DNA of 64,000 nucleotides. Origin: Brasilonema sp. UFV-L1. Its GTDB lineage: Bacteria > Cyanobacteriota > Cyanobacteriia > Cyanobacteriales > Nostocaceae. The notes under the pieces are model-generated. The model saw nothing but the letters and a program-made list of their open reading frames with translations. It was not told the origin of the DNA and ran no database searches. Shown here in pieces: positions 1 to 7,169 of this stretch. The translations under genes were made by a program, and so were the position numbers. The first letter of the stretch is position 1. The number at the start of each line of letters is the position of its first letter. The DNA lies in the NCBI RefSeq assembly GCF_012912105.1, contig NZ_QMEA01000008.1, forward strand, positions 33,731 to 97,730, read 5' to 3'.

Positions 1-670
1 TTCCTTTGTAATAATAGAAGCATGGGTATTGGAAATAATTTCTCCGTTTTGATAAGCTGTATCACCTCGATAAACTGGATTTGTTAACCAACGGCGTCCA
101 GTTGTGACAGAGATTTTCTTACCGTATTTTTTCGCGAGATAACGTACTGCTCCCCGCAGAGAACCATAGAGTAAGAAATGTTCAAAAAAATCTTTAACAA
201 CTGGCGAAGTGGTACGGTCAATGATGTACTTTCCTTTACCTCTGCGGTAACCGTAGGGTACTCTACCGGGTGGAGGTGCAGCATCTAGACGGTTGCGGGC
301 GTGTCCTTGGCGAATGCGGCGACTACGTTGCTGACGCTGAATCTCGTAGAGTAATTTCAGCAATTGGGCGCGGGGGTTGGGATTGTGTTGGGAAGAATTA
401 TAGTCTTGTTCAACAGCAATGAGTGTTATTCCCATTGCTTCAAGTTCTGCAAGACGCGAACTGACTTCCTCTAGAGTATCTCCCAATTCTTCTAAGCGGC
501 GGATAACCAGACAATCAGGCGATTCTGTTTTGCAGTCGTTGAATAATTGTTGTAATTGAGAGCGTTTCCCTAAGTCTTGGTAAATAAAATCTAACTCCCA
601 TCCCCAAGTTGTAGCGTCAGGAGTCGGTTCTAGTAGAGGATCGGTGTAGACGTAGGCAAAGATTTTCATG
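1..670 (-). CDS. XisF-like serine recombinase family protein, partial (C-terminus outside window)
   Basis: The reverse strand is open from an ATG at 668-670 to the left edge, about 223 residues, beginning MKIFAYVYTDPLLEP. The N-terminal part resembles a resolvase fold (residues ~1-125, with RRLEELGD where resolvases have their conserved Arg/Asp helix), followed by the Recombinase-domain signature RRIRQGHARNR, PPPGRVPYGYRRGKGKY and TGRRWLTNPVYRGD. This matches a widespread cyanobacterial family named after the fdxN-element recombinase XisF. I see no serine in the usual catalytic Y-x-R-V-S position; the segment reads AYVYTDP, so strand-cleavage activity is doubtful. Decayed xisH/xisI relatives lie at ~20.1-20.6 kb, but no excision element is visible here. 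Confidence 0.75.
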
Positions 671-962
671 AGGCGATGTGCTACCTTCCGCTCTCTAAAA
701 CTTACTGAACTCTGACTTTGACGAAGCGCTGAGTGCATAAGTATTCAACACTCACACATATTAACAAACTAGAGGTTCAAAACTTCAAGCAAAATTTCTG
801 ATCATGACTAATCAGTCTGTTCCAAGAGACTTATACATAGCGTGTGAAGGGGAAGACACTTAAAGCGAAGCTTAAGTACTTTGCTAATAGATAGCCATTG
901 ACAAAAATTAGACTTATCACTTAATCACTTTGTTAAAAGTTTATTAAATTTTAGGATAAACA

Positions 963-1490
963 ATGACTAATATTTTACTGATAGATGAGAATCCTGAAAC
1001 CAAAAACCTCTTAATAAAATACTTGCAGACCGGAGGATTTGAGGTTACTAGTGTAGACAATGGTCTTGTTCATGTTCAGCTAGCACAGAAGAAATTCTCT
1101 ACAACCGAGGAAAGTACAAAATCAAATGCTCCTCAGTCTATATTCCCATCCATTCCTCGACTACGTGACGTCTTCGAGTTTATTGAATTGAATTATCATC
1201 AACGTATTAGTCTAAAAGAAGTCGCTCAAGCAGTTGGTTATTCTGCAGCTTACTTAACCAACTTGGTACGAAATCTTACTGGGAAAACGGTAAATGATTG
1301 GATTATTGAGCGTCGGATAGCCCAAGCATGCACTTTACTTTTGTCAACTAACGACTCCATTAATCAGATTGCTTTACAAGTTGGGTATCAAAATCTCAAT
1401 CATTTCTACTCTCAATTTCGCGATTACCATAAAAATACTCCTCATGCTTGGAGAGAAGCGCAGCGTTGTAAAGTAAGTCAATCCAAATAA
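963..1490 (+). CDS. AraC-family regulator with truncated receiver-like N-terminus
   Basis: This is a predicted cytoplasmic DNA-binding transcription factor of 175 residues. Residues ~1-45 start like a response-regulator receiver (NILLIDENPETKNLL, then SVDNG), but the domain stops before the phosphoacceptor Asp, Thr/Ser and Lys positions. Residues ~70-170 form a complete AraC/XylS double helix-turn-helix: ISLKEVAQAVGYSAAYLTNLV is the first HTH, and INQIALQVGYQNLNHFYSQFRDY the second. The family normally has a full ~120-residue receiver ahead of the HTH, so an internal deletion is the simplest reading. The gene stands alone, with repeats downstream. Target genes are unknown; the nearest downstream gene is the lipoprotein at 2032. 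Confidence 0.8.
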   Translation: MTNILLIDENPETKNLLIKYLQTGGFEVTSVDNGLVHVQLAQKKFSTTEESTKSNAPQSIFPSIPRLRDVFEFIELNYHQRISLKEVAQAVGYSAAYLTNLVRNLTGKTVNDWIIERRIAQACTLLLSTNDSINQIALQVGYQNLNHFYSQFRDYHKNTPHAWREAQRCKVSQSK

Positions 1491-2031
1491 AAAGTCAAAA
1501 GTTAAAAGTCAAAAGAATAGTCTTTCCCCACCGATGAATCAGGGGGCTTGTAGCAAGGACGCCAGAACAAGTCAAAAGAACCAAGTCAAAAGTCAAAAGA
1601 AAGATGAATTCAATATTATTTTCTTTAACTTTCTACTTTTAACTTTTTACTTGTTTGAGGGACTCTGACCATCCTCACTTCAAGTTTTCTCTCACAAGCT
1701 TCTAATTTTAATTAGGGAGAAAAATTTTTCTTTATTAAATCCCACGGATGAAATCCGGGGAGATATTCTGCGTTCTGTTTTCTTCTTAAAATCATGCATT
1801 TTTCATACCTAGAGACACTACAGTTTCTAAAGACAAAAAATCTAAAAAGCTAAACATATAAATATTTTTAGCAAAAGAATAAAAATAATTAATTTACAAC
1901 TAAATGAGCGTCATAATATTCTTGTAATTAAGAAAATCCTCAACAGTTCACAAACAATAGATTCTTGAAAAATTCATATCTAAACATGAAAGTAACTCTA
2001 ATTATTCCTGGTGTAATTCCAGACCATATAT
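1491..2031. repeat. Gene-free stretch with AAAAGTC heptamer repeats and decayed hairpins
   Basis: No gene is recognisable. Positions 1489-1517 and 1565-1603 carry tandem or near-tandem AAAAGTC/AAAAGTT heptamers of the STRR type. Around 1525-1556 and 1738-1765 there are short GC-rich stretches (ending in CAGGGGGC and ATCCGGGGAG) that look like eroded ends of IS200/IS605-type elements, a weak guess. Positions 1840-2020 are AT-rich and probably hold the promoter of the lipoprotein gene; I cannot place -10 or -35 boxes with confidence. Confidence 0.5.
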
Positions 2032-2901
2032 ATGATTAAAAAAACTAGTTCAACAATCGTGATCATAGCAGTTTTAGCATCCTTCATAAGTGGCTGTCGC
2101 TCCAGTGCAGAATATCAAAGATTAGCAAAAGCTGGAAATACATACACTACAGCTATGGACAAGTTATTAACAACTGCTAGTCAAATTAAAATTAATACAA
2201 CTTCCGAGCAACTACTAAAAGATGACAGGCTCAGTAATCAAACTTTTGAAGGCTACAACGAGTTATCTAAACTTGATGTAGAAAGACTTGAAATACTACA
2301 AAATCTCCGTAAACATAATCGGCTTCTTACGCGATATTTCACTCTCATAGATGAGCTTGCGACTTCTAATGCGCCTGAAAAAGCTCAGCAGGAAATTGGG
2401 GGCGTTGTAGATAACCTGAATAAAATTGGTACTCAACTTCGTGGTAGCGCTCTTGTTTCTAATACAAGTGTTATTAAATCTGTAGGAGGTTTAGTTATTA
2501 GTTCACAAATCCGAGGTGCGCTTAGGGAAGAACTTGAAAAGCGTAAGGATGTTATCGACCTCGAATTTCAAACTCAACAAGTGCTATTAAAGGCACTGAG
2601 TGATTCGATTAAGCAAGATGTCAATCTGACAAGAGAATCACGCGAGTTACGGCAAGTCATTAGACCTCTCATTGCAGAAAAACCTATATCCGATGCAGAT
2701 AATTGGATTGATAGAAGAAGAAAAATTCTGACTATGAATACCACTGTTTCTGAACTGGAAGAGGCAAGTGATTCTGCGAAAACGTTTAGGGACTTATTTA
2801 AGGATTTTGTAGAAGGTAAGCTCAACCGCGAGCGCTTAAATACTCTTTTAACTGATATCGAATCATTTCTCACAATCGTTGAACAACTTAAGAATGAATA
2901 G
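2032..2901 (+). CDS. Predicted lipoprotein, helical, unknown function (module copy 1, gene A)
   Basis: The 289-residue protein begins with a lipoprotein signal peptide: positively charged MIKKTSS, a hydrophobic stretch, then the lipobox ISGC with Cys at residue ~22. The mature part is predicted mostly alpha-helical and charged, with a Gly-containing hydrophobic segment near residues ~147-165 (SVIKSVGGLVISS). No known domain is recognised. It is followed directly by a small coiled-coil gene whose Shine-Dalgarno overlaps this stop codon, so the two are an operon. The same two-gene order occurs at 18168-19656 with weak similarity (a shared LL-x-R/K-Y-x-x-L motif, a Gly-rich middle and a similar helical tail), suggesting a duplicated module. 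Probable location is anchored to a membrane, facing the periplasm. Confidence 0.75.
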   Translation: MIKKTSSTIVIIAVLASFISGCRSSAEYQRLAKAGNTYTTAMDKLLTTASQIKINTTSEQLLKDDRLSNQTFEGYNELSKLDVERLEILQNLRKHNRLLTRYFTLIDELATSNAPEKAQQEIGGVVDNLNKIGTQLRGSALVSNTSVIKSVGGLVISSQIRGALREELEKRKDVIDLEFQTQQVLLKALSDSIKQDVNLTRESRELRQVIRPLIAEKPISDADNWIDRRRKILTMNTTVSELEEASDSAKTFRDLFKDFVEGKLNRERLNTLLTDIESFLTIVEQLKNE

Positions 2902-2905
2902 GAGG
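2900..2905 (+). promoter_or_regulatory. Ribosome binding site AGGAGG deciding the start at 2912
   Basis: A perfect AGGAGG lies 6 nt before ATG 2912 and overlaps the upstream TAG stop (2899-2901). It favours ATG 2912 over the upstream in-frame TTG 2879 and points to translational coupling with the lipoprotein gene. Confidence 0.8.
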
Positions 2906-2911
2906 ACAGAT

Positions 2912-3274
2912 ATGTTACTTAATATTGAACATCTTGAGCAAATTAGAGATGAACGTCTAGAACAACTTGAAAAGCAGGAATTAGAACTCAATTCAAGTAG
3001 AGTTCAGCTTTTCTGGGAAAATGTTAAGAAGCGGGATTCAGCTAGAGCAGAAAAATTTTTCAGGGAGCGACGGGCAATTGTCGTCCAACGAGTAAAGTTA
3101 GAGAATGAAATTCTCACAAGGATTGCCCGATCACTAAATGAACTTGAAGACGATCTTAAAGAGGGCTGCAAGAATCTACAAACACAAATTGATAATCTAG
3201 ATAATGAAGTTGCCTTTCTCAATGTTCTCTCTCGTGTGACTGGCATTCTAGCTAGAATTCTTTTATTGTTCTAA
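2912..3274 (+). CDS. Small coiled-coil protein with hydrophobic C-terminus (module copy 1, gene B)
   Basis: This is a 120-residue protein starting MLLNIEHLEQIRDERLEQ. Nearly the whole chain shows heptad-like, highly charged helix (ERLEQLEKQELELN, NEILTRIARSLNELEDDLKE, NLQTQIDNLDNEV). It ends in an apolar segment, LSRVTGILARILLLF, that could insert in a membrane. It shares the spaced pattern LN-x-L-x-x-DLKE-x3-NL-x3-I-x2-L with the protein at 19243-19656, which occupies the same position behind the other lipoprotein. No enzymatic motif is seen. A partner role with the preceding lipoprotein is inferred only from gene order and repetition of the pair. Confidence 0.75.
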   Translation: MLLNIEHLEQIRDERLEQLEKQELELNSSRVQLFWENVKKRDSARAEKFFRERRAIVVQRVKLENEILTRIARSLNELEDDLKEGCKNLQTQIDNLDNEVAFLNVLSRVTGILARILLLF

Positions 3275-3688
3275 TTGGATAAGAAACGTAGCATAGGTGT
3301 ATAAGCCATGTAAACACTGTTGAGCTTACGTTTTGTTACATCGCTACTCGCGAGCGAAATTACCTCAATTATCAAGCACTAAATTTGTAGCTAAATTTGT
3401 AGATTTACCAAGTTGTGAATCGAAAGCAGCAGTAAGCGATCGCTTTGGCAGTCACTTACTGCTGCTTTTCTATAAAAGTTTTTGCTCTCAGGCATTTATT
3501 CTGATTCAAAAATGACATCTGGAGACAAAAAATATTATGTATGATTAGCGAAAAATAATTCATTAGTACTTGTCTTAAACTCTAAAAATAATTCATTAGC
3601 AAACGTTTTTAAAAAAGATATTATTTGTATTAGGAAACAATCAAAGGATGAGCAAAAAATCCATCATTTAAGGAGTCACGTGCAATTT
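3275..3688. other. Gene-free stretch between module copy 1 and the tandem small-protein genes
   Basis: No coding region is supported. It contains a strong intrinsic terminator (3423-3470) with a HIP1 octamer GCGATCGC (3436-3443) at the edge of its loop, then an AT-rich 200 bp with direct repeats of AAAAATAATTCATTAG that probably includes the promoter of the small-protein cluster. Confidence 0.6.
3423..3470 (+). terminator. Intrinsic terminator with 14-bp stem
   Basis: AAAGCAGCAGTAAG (3423-3436) pairs perfectly with CTTACTGCTGCTTT (3455-3468), loop 18 nt, followed by TTC and an AT-rich run. It lies about 150 nt past the coiled-coil gene and would end that operon. Confidence 0.7.
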
Positions 3689-3907
3689 ATGTCTACATAC
3701 AACCCTGAAAACTACCCTAACCCCTGCGAATTTACTGTTCCTATCAAATTGAACGTTCCAATCTTCATCGAACCGACACTAGCAATCAAACCTGTTGAGC
3801 CTGTGAGGGAGAAAGTACAAGTTCATCTTGAACCAGATGTCTACCTTAGACCAGAAGTCGCAGCAGCTCCACCTGTTTGTCTTCCTCAAAATGGATATAA
3901 CAAATAG
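3689..3907 (+). CDS. Small conserved protein, tandem copy 1
   Basis: A 72-residue protein starting MSTYNPENYPNPCEF. I chose the ATG at 3689 because it is common to all three copies; an in-frame GTG at 3680, five bases after GGAG, is an alternative start in this copy. It has a beta-strand-like core (TVPIKLNVPIFIEPTLAIKP), a charged stretch (VREKVQVHLEPDVYLRPEV) and a Pro-rich tail with one Cys (PPVCLPQNG). There is no signal peptide, membrane helix or recognised domain. Two cysteines (NPCEF and PVCLP) are conserved in every copy. Function unknown. Confidence 0.8.
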   Translation: MSTYNPENYPNPCEFTVPIKLNVPIFIEPTLAIKPVEPVREKVQVHLEPDVYLRPEVAAAPPVCLPQNGYNK

Positions 3908-3914
3908 CATCTGC

Positions 3915-3937
3915 CTGTTGTATAGACTTTACAACAG
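3915..3937 (+). other. Intercistronic hairpin, repeated at 4222-4244
   Basis: CTGTTGTA (3915-3922) pairs with TACAACAG (3930-3937) around a 7-nt loop. The identical hairpin follows copy 2 at 4222-4244. With no T-run it is more likely an mRNA-stability or processing element than a terminator; that role is inferred. Confidence 0.6.
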
Positions 3938-3995
3938 TCATAACCCCAATCATCAACTCACACAATTCGTTTTCAACTCATAAGGATTGCAATTT

Positions 3996-4214
3996 ATGTC
4001 TACATACAACCCCGAACGCTACCCTAACGCCTGCGAATTCACTGTTCCTATCAAATTGAACGTTCCAATCTTCATCGAACCGACACTAGTAATCAAACCT
4101 GTTGAGCCTGTGAGGGAGAAAGTCAACGTTCATCTCGAACCAGATATTTACCTGGAATCAGAAGTCACAGCAACTCCACCTGTTTGTCTTCCTCAAAATG
4201 GATATAACAAATAG
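3996..4214 (+). CDS. Small conserved protein, tandem copy 2
   Basis: A 72-residue paralogue of the protein at 3689, differing at about ten positions (for example LVIKP for LAIKP, YLESEVTATPP for YLRPEVAAAPP). The ATG start is preceded by AAGGA at a 9-nt spacing. Conserved features are the two Cys, the VPIKLNVPIFIEP core and the PVCLPQNGYNK end. Function unknown; the tandem arrangement suggests selection for dosage or variation. Confidence 0.8.
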   Translation: MSTYNPERYPNACEFTVPIKLNVPIFIEPTLVIKPVEPVREKVNVHLEPDIYLESEVTATPPVCLPQNGYNK

Positions 4215-4302
4215 CATCTGCCTGTTGTATAGACTTTACAACAGTCATAACCCCAATCATCAACTCACACAATTCGTTTTCAACTCATAAGGATTGCAAT
4301 TT

Positions 4303-4557
4303 ATGTCTACATACAACCCCGAAAACTACCCTAACGCCTGCGAATTTACTGTTCCTATCAAATTGAACGTTCCAATCTTCATTGAACCGACAGTAGCAAT
4401 CAAACCTGTTGAGCCTGTGAGAGAGAAAGTAAACGTTCATCTCGAACCAGATATCTACCTTAGACCAGAAGTAACAGCAGCTCCACCTGTTTGTGTTCCT
4501 CAAAATGGATATGGCAAACAGCAGTTGCCTGCTTCAAAAATCCAATCAGAATCATAA
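4303..4557 (+). CDS. Small conserved protein, tandem copy 3, extended C-terminus
   Basis: An 84-residue paralogue of the two preceding genes. The first ~70 residues match copies 1 and 2, but the stop seen in the other copies is missing here (YGKQQLPASK where they have YNK-stop), giving an extra ~12-residue tail. The start and AAGGA site are identical to copy 2. It is followed by an intrinsic terminator, so the three genes may share a transcript. Function unknown. Confidence 0.8.
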   Translation: MSTYNPENYPNACEFTVPIKLNVPIFIEPTVAIKPVEPVREKVNVHLEPDIYLRPEVTAAPPVCVPQNGYGKQQLPASKIQSES

Positions 4558-4642
4558 GTTTGATAGTCAATTACTTGACGTTGAATCGTTAATTCTTGGT
4601 TTTGCATTGTTTGTTCTAGGTAGTGTTTTAACTGCCTAGAAA

Positions 4643-4675
4643 GAGGTGATTAGGAAACTGATCACCTCCTTTGTT
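4643..4675 (+). terminator. Intrinsic terminator after the tandem cluster
   Basis: GAGGTGAT (4643-4650) pairs with ATCACCTC (4661-4668), loop 10 nt, followed by CTTTGTTGT. It lies 85 nt after copy 3. Confidence 0.6.
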
Positions 4676-4720
4676 GTCCCAAATTTTTAAGTATTCAGGC
4701 TCTAAAATTTTTTAAAACTT

Positions 4721-5251
4721 ATGTCTACACTCTCCGATTCCATGCAAAAACGCAAACTTAATGTCTCTATGATGTTAAAAGTGCCTATTGACCTCGAAAT
4801 AGAAGTCTTGGGAATACCACCTACAAACTACCACCAAGTCGAGGATAAAAAAGAGGATAAAAAATTTTTTAACCTCACAGGAAATTCTCAGCCAGAAATT
4901 ATTATTAACGAAGCGAGTCTAGCCGACCTTGATAAAGATAGTCAGGTTCTACTCAGTCAACTTGTAACTCAGCTAGAGCAAACAGGCAAGATTTCTTCTA
5001 TGTTGTCCCAAACCCAACATGAGCAAGAGAACTCAGGAAATGATGAACAGGAGATAGCACATAAACGCGATTTTGTCAATACTTTGTTATCAAACGAAGA
5101 GCTTGCAGTTATCCAACCACAAACTCCACCGTATAAGAAAAAAATTATAGGACGTGCCTTGGACTCATTCAACGATGGTTTTACCCTTGTCGCGAATATT
5201 ATGGGAACAATTTTGTTTTTAGGCAAAGTTGCTAACTATAGCTGGGAGTGA
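4721..5251 (+). CDS. Hypothetical protein, possibly related to the tandem small proteins
   Basis: A 176-residue protein. The start (MSTLSDSMQKRKLNVSM) and the segment MLKVPIDLEIEVLG resemble the KLNVPIFIEP core of the three upstream proteins, so shared ancestry of the N-terminal region is possible but weak. The middle (residues ~45-130) is acidic, Gln/Glu-rich and probably disordered or helical. The C-terminal ~30 residues, FTLVANIMGTILFLGKV, could form one short membrane helix. No known domain. Two hairpins follow it, separating it from the convergent VOC gene. Confidence 0.65.
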   Translation: MSTLSDSMQKRKLNVSMMLKVPIDLEIEVLGIPPTNYHQVEDKKEDKKFFNLTGNSQPEIIINEASLADLDKDSQVLLSQLVTQLEQTGKISSMLSQTQHEQENSGNDEQEIAHKRDFVNTLLSNEELAVIQPQTPPYKKKIIGRALDSFNDGFTLVANIMGTILFLGKVANYSWE

Positions 5252-5255
5252 AGTA

Positions 5256-5283
5256 CCTACACTTACCCGAAGGGAAGTGTAGG
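5256..5283 (+). terminator. Hairpin just after the 4721-5251 gene
   Basis: CCTACACTT (5256-5264) pairs perfectly with AAGTGTAGG (5275-5283), loop 10 nt, 5 bases past the stop. It lacks a clear T-run, so termination strength is uncertain. Confidence 0.5.
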
Positions 5284-5314
5284 GGACAATGCGTCGGATG
5301 GTTTCGTCATCGCC

Positions 5315-5365
5315 CAACAATTCATCTCACACCTCCCTCCGGGTAGGATGTGAGATGAATTGTTG
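5315..5365. terminator. 17-bp perfect inverted repeat between convergent genes
   Basis: Positions 5315-5331 (CAACAATTCATCTCACA) pair perfectly with 5349-5365 around a 17-nt loop. Lying between the + gene ending at 5251 and the - gene ending at 5409, it could act as a bidirectional terminator, or be a dispersed palindromic repeat. Confidence 0.6.
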
Positions 5366-5408
5366 AAATAGGTAAAGTCAAAGATTAAGCTGTTAAGGTA
5401 TGGAACCG

Positions 5409-5771
5409 CTACAAGTGTTGACTCAATTCGATAATATTCCCATCAGGGTCTTTAGTGAACAGGGCTGGACGTCCAGAAGCGCTAGCTTGAATAAAGCAGT
5501 TATTATCTAAGAGTTCTTGTTTCGCTGCGTCTAAGTCAGCAACAGAAAAAGCAACGTGGGGATTGCGTCCCCATTTTTCATTTTGGTTTTCAGTGGGAAC
5601 TCCCTGGGCGGCTATGAGGTGAATTTGATCATTCCCAACTTGGTACCAAGCGCCAGGGTATTTCAGAGAGCGTTCTACTTTTGGCAATCCTAGCACCTTT
5701 CCATAGAAATGTTCGGCTCGTTCCAAGTCCGTGACAAGAATGGCTGTGTGAAGATACTGAGTAATCTGCAT
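5409..5771 (-). CDS. VOC (glyoxalase/bleomycin-resistance fold) protein
   Basis: A 120-residue single-module vicinal oxygen chelate protein. It starts [23 protein letters not shown], the typical first beta strand and helix with a His metal-ligand candidate, and ends [16 protein letters not shown], the typical last strand with a Glu ligand. His in NPHVAFSV supplies another likely metal ligand. Families of this size include glyoxalase I-like enzymes, dioxygenases and resistance proteins; the substrate cannot be told from sequence. It is divergent from the aspartoacylase-like gene with a 70-bp shared promoter region. Confidence 0.85.
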   Translation of the reverse strand: MQITQYLHTAILVTDLERAEHFYGKVLGLPKVERSLKYPGAWYQVGNDQIHLIAAQGVPTENQNEKWGRNPHVAFSVADLDAAKQELLDNNCFIQASASGRPALFTKDPDGNIIELSQHL

Positions 5772-5841
5772 GGTAGAGTACTATATCTTTGAGATAGCGG
5801 TTCTCAATAGAATACATTACATTTTTAATCTTCTTATAATT

Positions 5842-6729
5842 ATGAACCAGATCAAACGGGTTGCGATTGTTGGTGGAACTCACGGAAATGAGTTTACAGG
5901 CATATACCTCATTAAAAAGTTTGACCAGTTTCCTGATTTAATTCAACGACCTAGCTTGGATACTTTGACGTTATTTGGTAATCCCAAAGCTTTTGAGGAA
6001 AATAGACGCTACATTGACAACGACTTGAATCGTTGCTTCTTAAGTCAAGACTTGCTTAATCCAACACTCAGTAGCTATGAACACATTCGGGCAAAAGCCA
6101 TTGACCAAATACTAGGACCAAAAGGCACATCCCAAGTCGATATGATTTTGGATTTGCACTCCACAACTGCAAACATGGGGCTGAGTCTTTTGCTGCGTAG
6201 CCAGCATCCCTTCAATCTTCAATTAGTAGCCTACCTTAGCTCGATTAATCCCTTGATAAAGGTTTATTTGATACCACCGAGGAAAGAAAGCGCCCCTCTT
6301 TCCTCCCTGTGCGAATTAGGTTTTGTGATTGAGGTGGGTCCTGTGGCTCAGGGTGTCTTGAATGCAGATTTATTTCAGAAAACAGAGAAACTTATTTATA
6401 CAATACTAGACTATGTAGAAGCACACAATCAACAAGCAACTCCACAGACTAACTCCACACTCACCCTCTATCAATATGTTGAGAGTCTCGATTACCCCAG
6501 AAACGATAAAGGAGAGATTCAAGCGATGATTCACCCAGACCTTCAGTTTAGGGATTATGAGCCTCTCAATCCAGGTGATGCAATTTTTCTGACCTTTGAT
6601 GGTAGAAATATTACTTATGAAGGAGAATCAACAGTCTATCCAGTCTTTATTAATGAAGCAGCTTACTACGAGAAAGGTATTGCCATGCATTTAACCAAAA
6701 AACAACAGGTACTGTTGAGAGATTGGTGA
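5842..6729 (+). CDS. Aspartoacylase-like zinc deacylase (AstE/AspA family)
   Basis: A 295-residue cytoplasmic enzyme of the M14-like aspartoacylase family, expected to hydrolyse N-acyl-aspartate or a related N-acyl amino acid. Family motifs are present: [10 protein letters not shown] (zinc His and Glu near the N-terminus), NDLNRCF (substrate Arg) and [10 protein letters not shown] (third zinc His). The C-terminal beta domain contains EVGPVAQG, with the catalytic Glu. ATG 5842 ([12 protein letters not shown]) is preferred because the 24 residues upstream are unlike the family and overlap the divergent promoter. A small gene follows 1 base after the stop. Confidence 0.88.
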   Translation: MNQIKRVAIVGGTHGNEFTGIYLIKKFDQFPDLIQRPSLDTLTLFGNPKAFEENRRYIDNDLNRCFLSQDLLNPTLSSYEHIRAKAIDQILGPKGTSQVDMILDLHSTTANMGLSLLLRSQHPFNLQLVAYLSSINPLIKVYLIPPRKESAPLSSLCELGFVIEVGPVAQGVLNADLFQKTEKLIYTILDYVEAHNQQATPQTNSTLTLYQYVESLDYPRNDKGEIQAMIHPDLQFRDYEPLNPGDAIFLTFDGRNITYEGESTVYPVFINEAAYYEKGIAMHLTKKQQVLLRDW

Positions 6730-6730
6730 T

Positions 6731-6919
6731 ATGGTACGAGCTATCCTCCCTACGGGCAAATTTGCAGGCAATCACGTCGGTCGATTAACTGTAAGAGAAA
6801 GTGGAGTTTTTGAAATGAGAACCCCAAAAGGCAAAGTTAGTCCAGTACGTCACAAGTACTGTAAGTCAATTCATCGTAATGACGGGTATGTGTACTCGTT
6901 TTCCACAAATGTCCAATGA
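6731..6919 (+). CDS. Small conserved hypothetical protein
   Basis: A 62-residue basic protein starting MVRAILPTGKFAGNHVGRLTVR and ending in DGYVYSFSTNVQ. It appears to be all-beta and has no Cys cluster, signal or membrane segment. It follows the aspartoacylase-like gene after a single base, so it is probably translated from the same mRNA. I recall similar short cyanobacterial proteins with the LPTGKxAG start but cannot assign a function. Confidence 0.6.
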   Translation: MVRAILPTGKFAGNHVGRLTVRESGVFEMRTPKGKVSPVRHKYCKSIHRNDGYVYSFSTNVQ

Positions 6920-7169
6920 ATCGATGATTAGAGGAGTAGCGATCGCCCATTATTAATCAAAATTTCTAAAATTACGCTTTTGAACGCAAATTGCCATCAG
7001 TCCGAAATCAGTGCAACATCAAATGATAATAATAGAAAAACAAAATTTATCTTATTATTTAAATAACTAATAGAAAGCTTTAAAAGTTGACATTTTACAA
7101 CTGGAGTGTTTCCCAGCAGAATAAGAGTTAAGAATACTCACGCCAAAAGATTGTTGGAGGTACAAGCGT

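Larger units (their letters stand above)
3680..4557 (+). repeat. Three tandem copies of a 307-bp gene-bearing unit
   Basis: Equivalent positions recur exactly every 307 bp (3680, 3987, 4294). The intergenic spacers 3908-3995 and 4215-4302 look identical over ~88 bp, including a hairpin and the ribosome-binding region, while the coding parts differ by scattered substitutions. This pattern indicates recent tandem amplification or gene conversion. Confidence 0.9.

Noticed and set aside
3333..3515. 60-residue open frame over the terminator at 3423-3470
   Set aside because: It runs through a stem-loop and has no family features.
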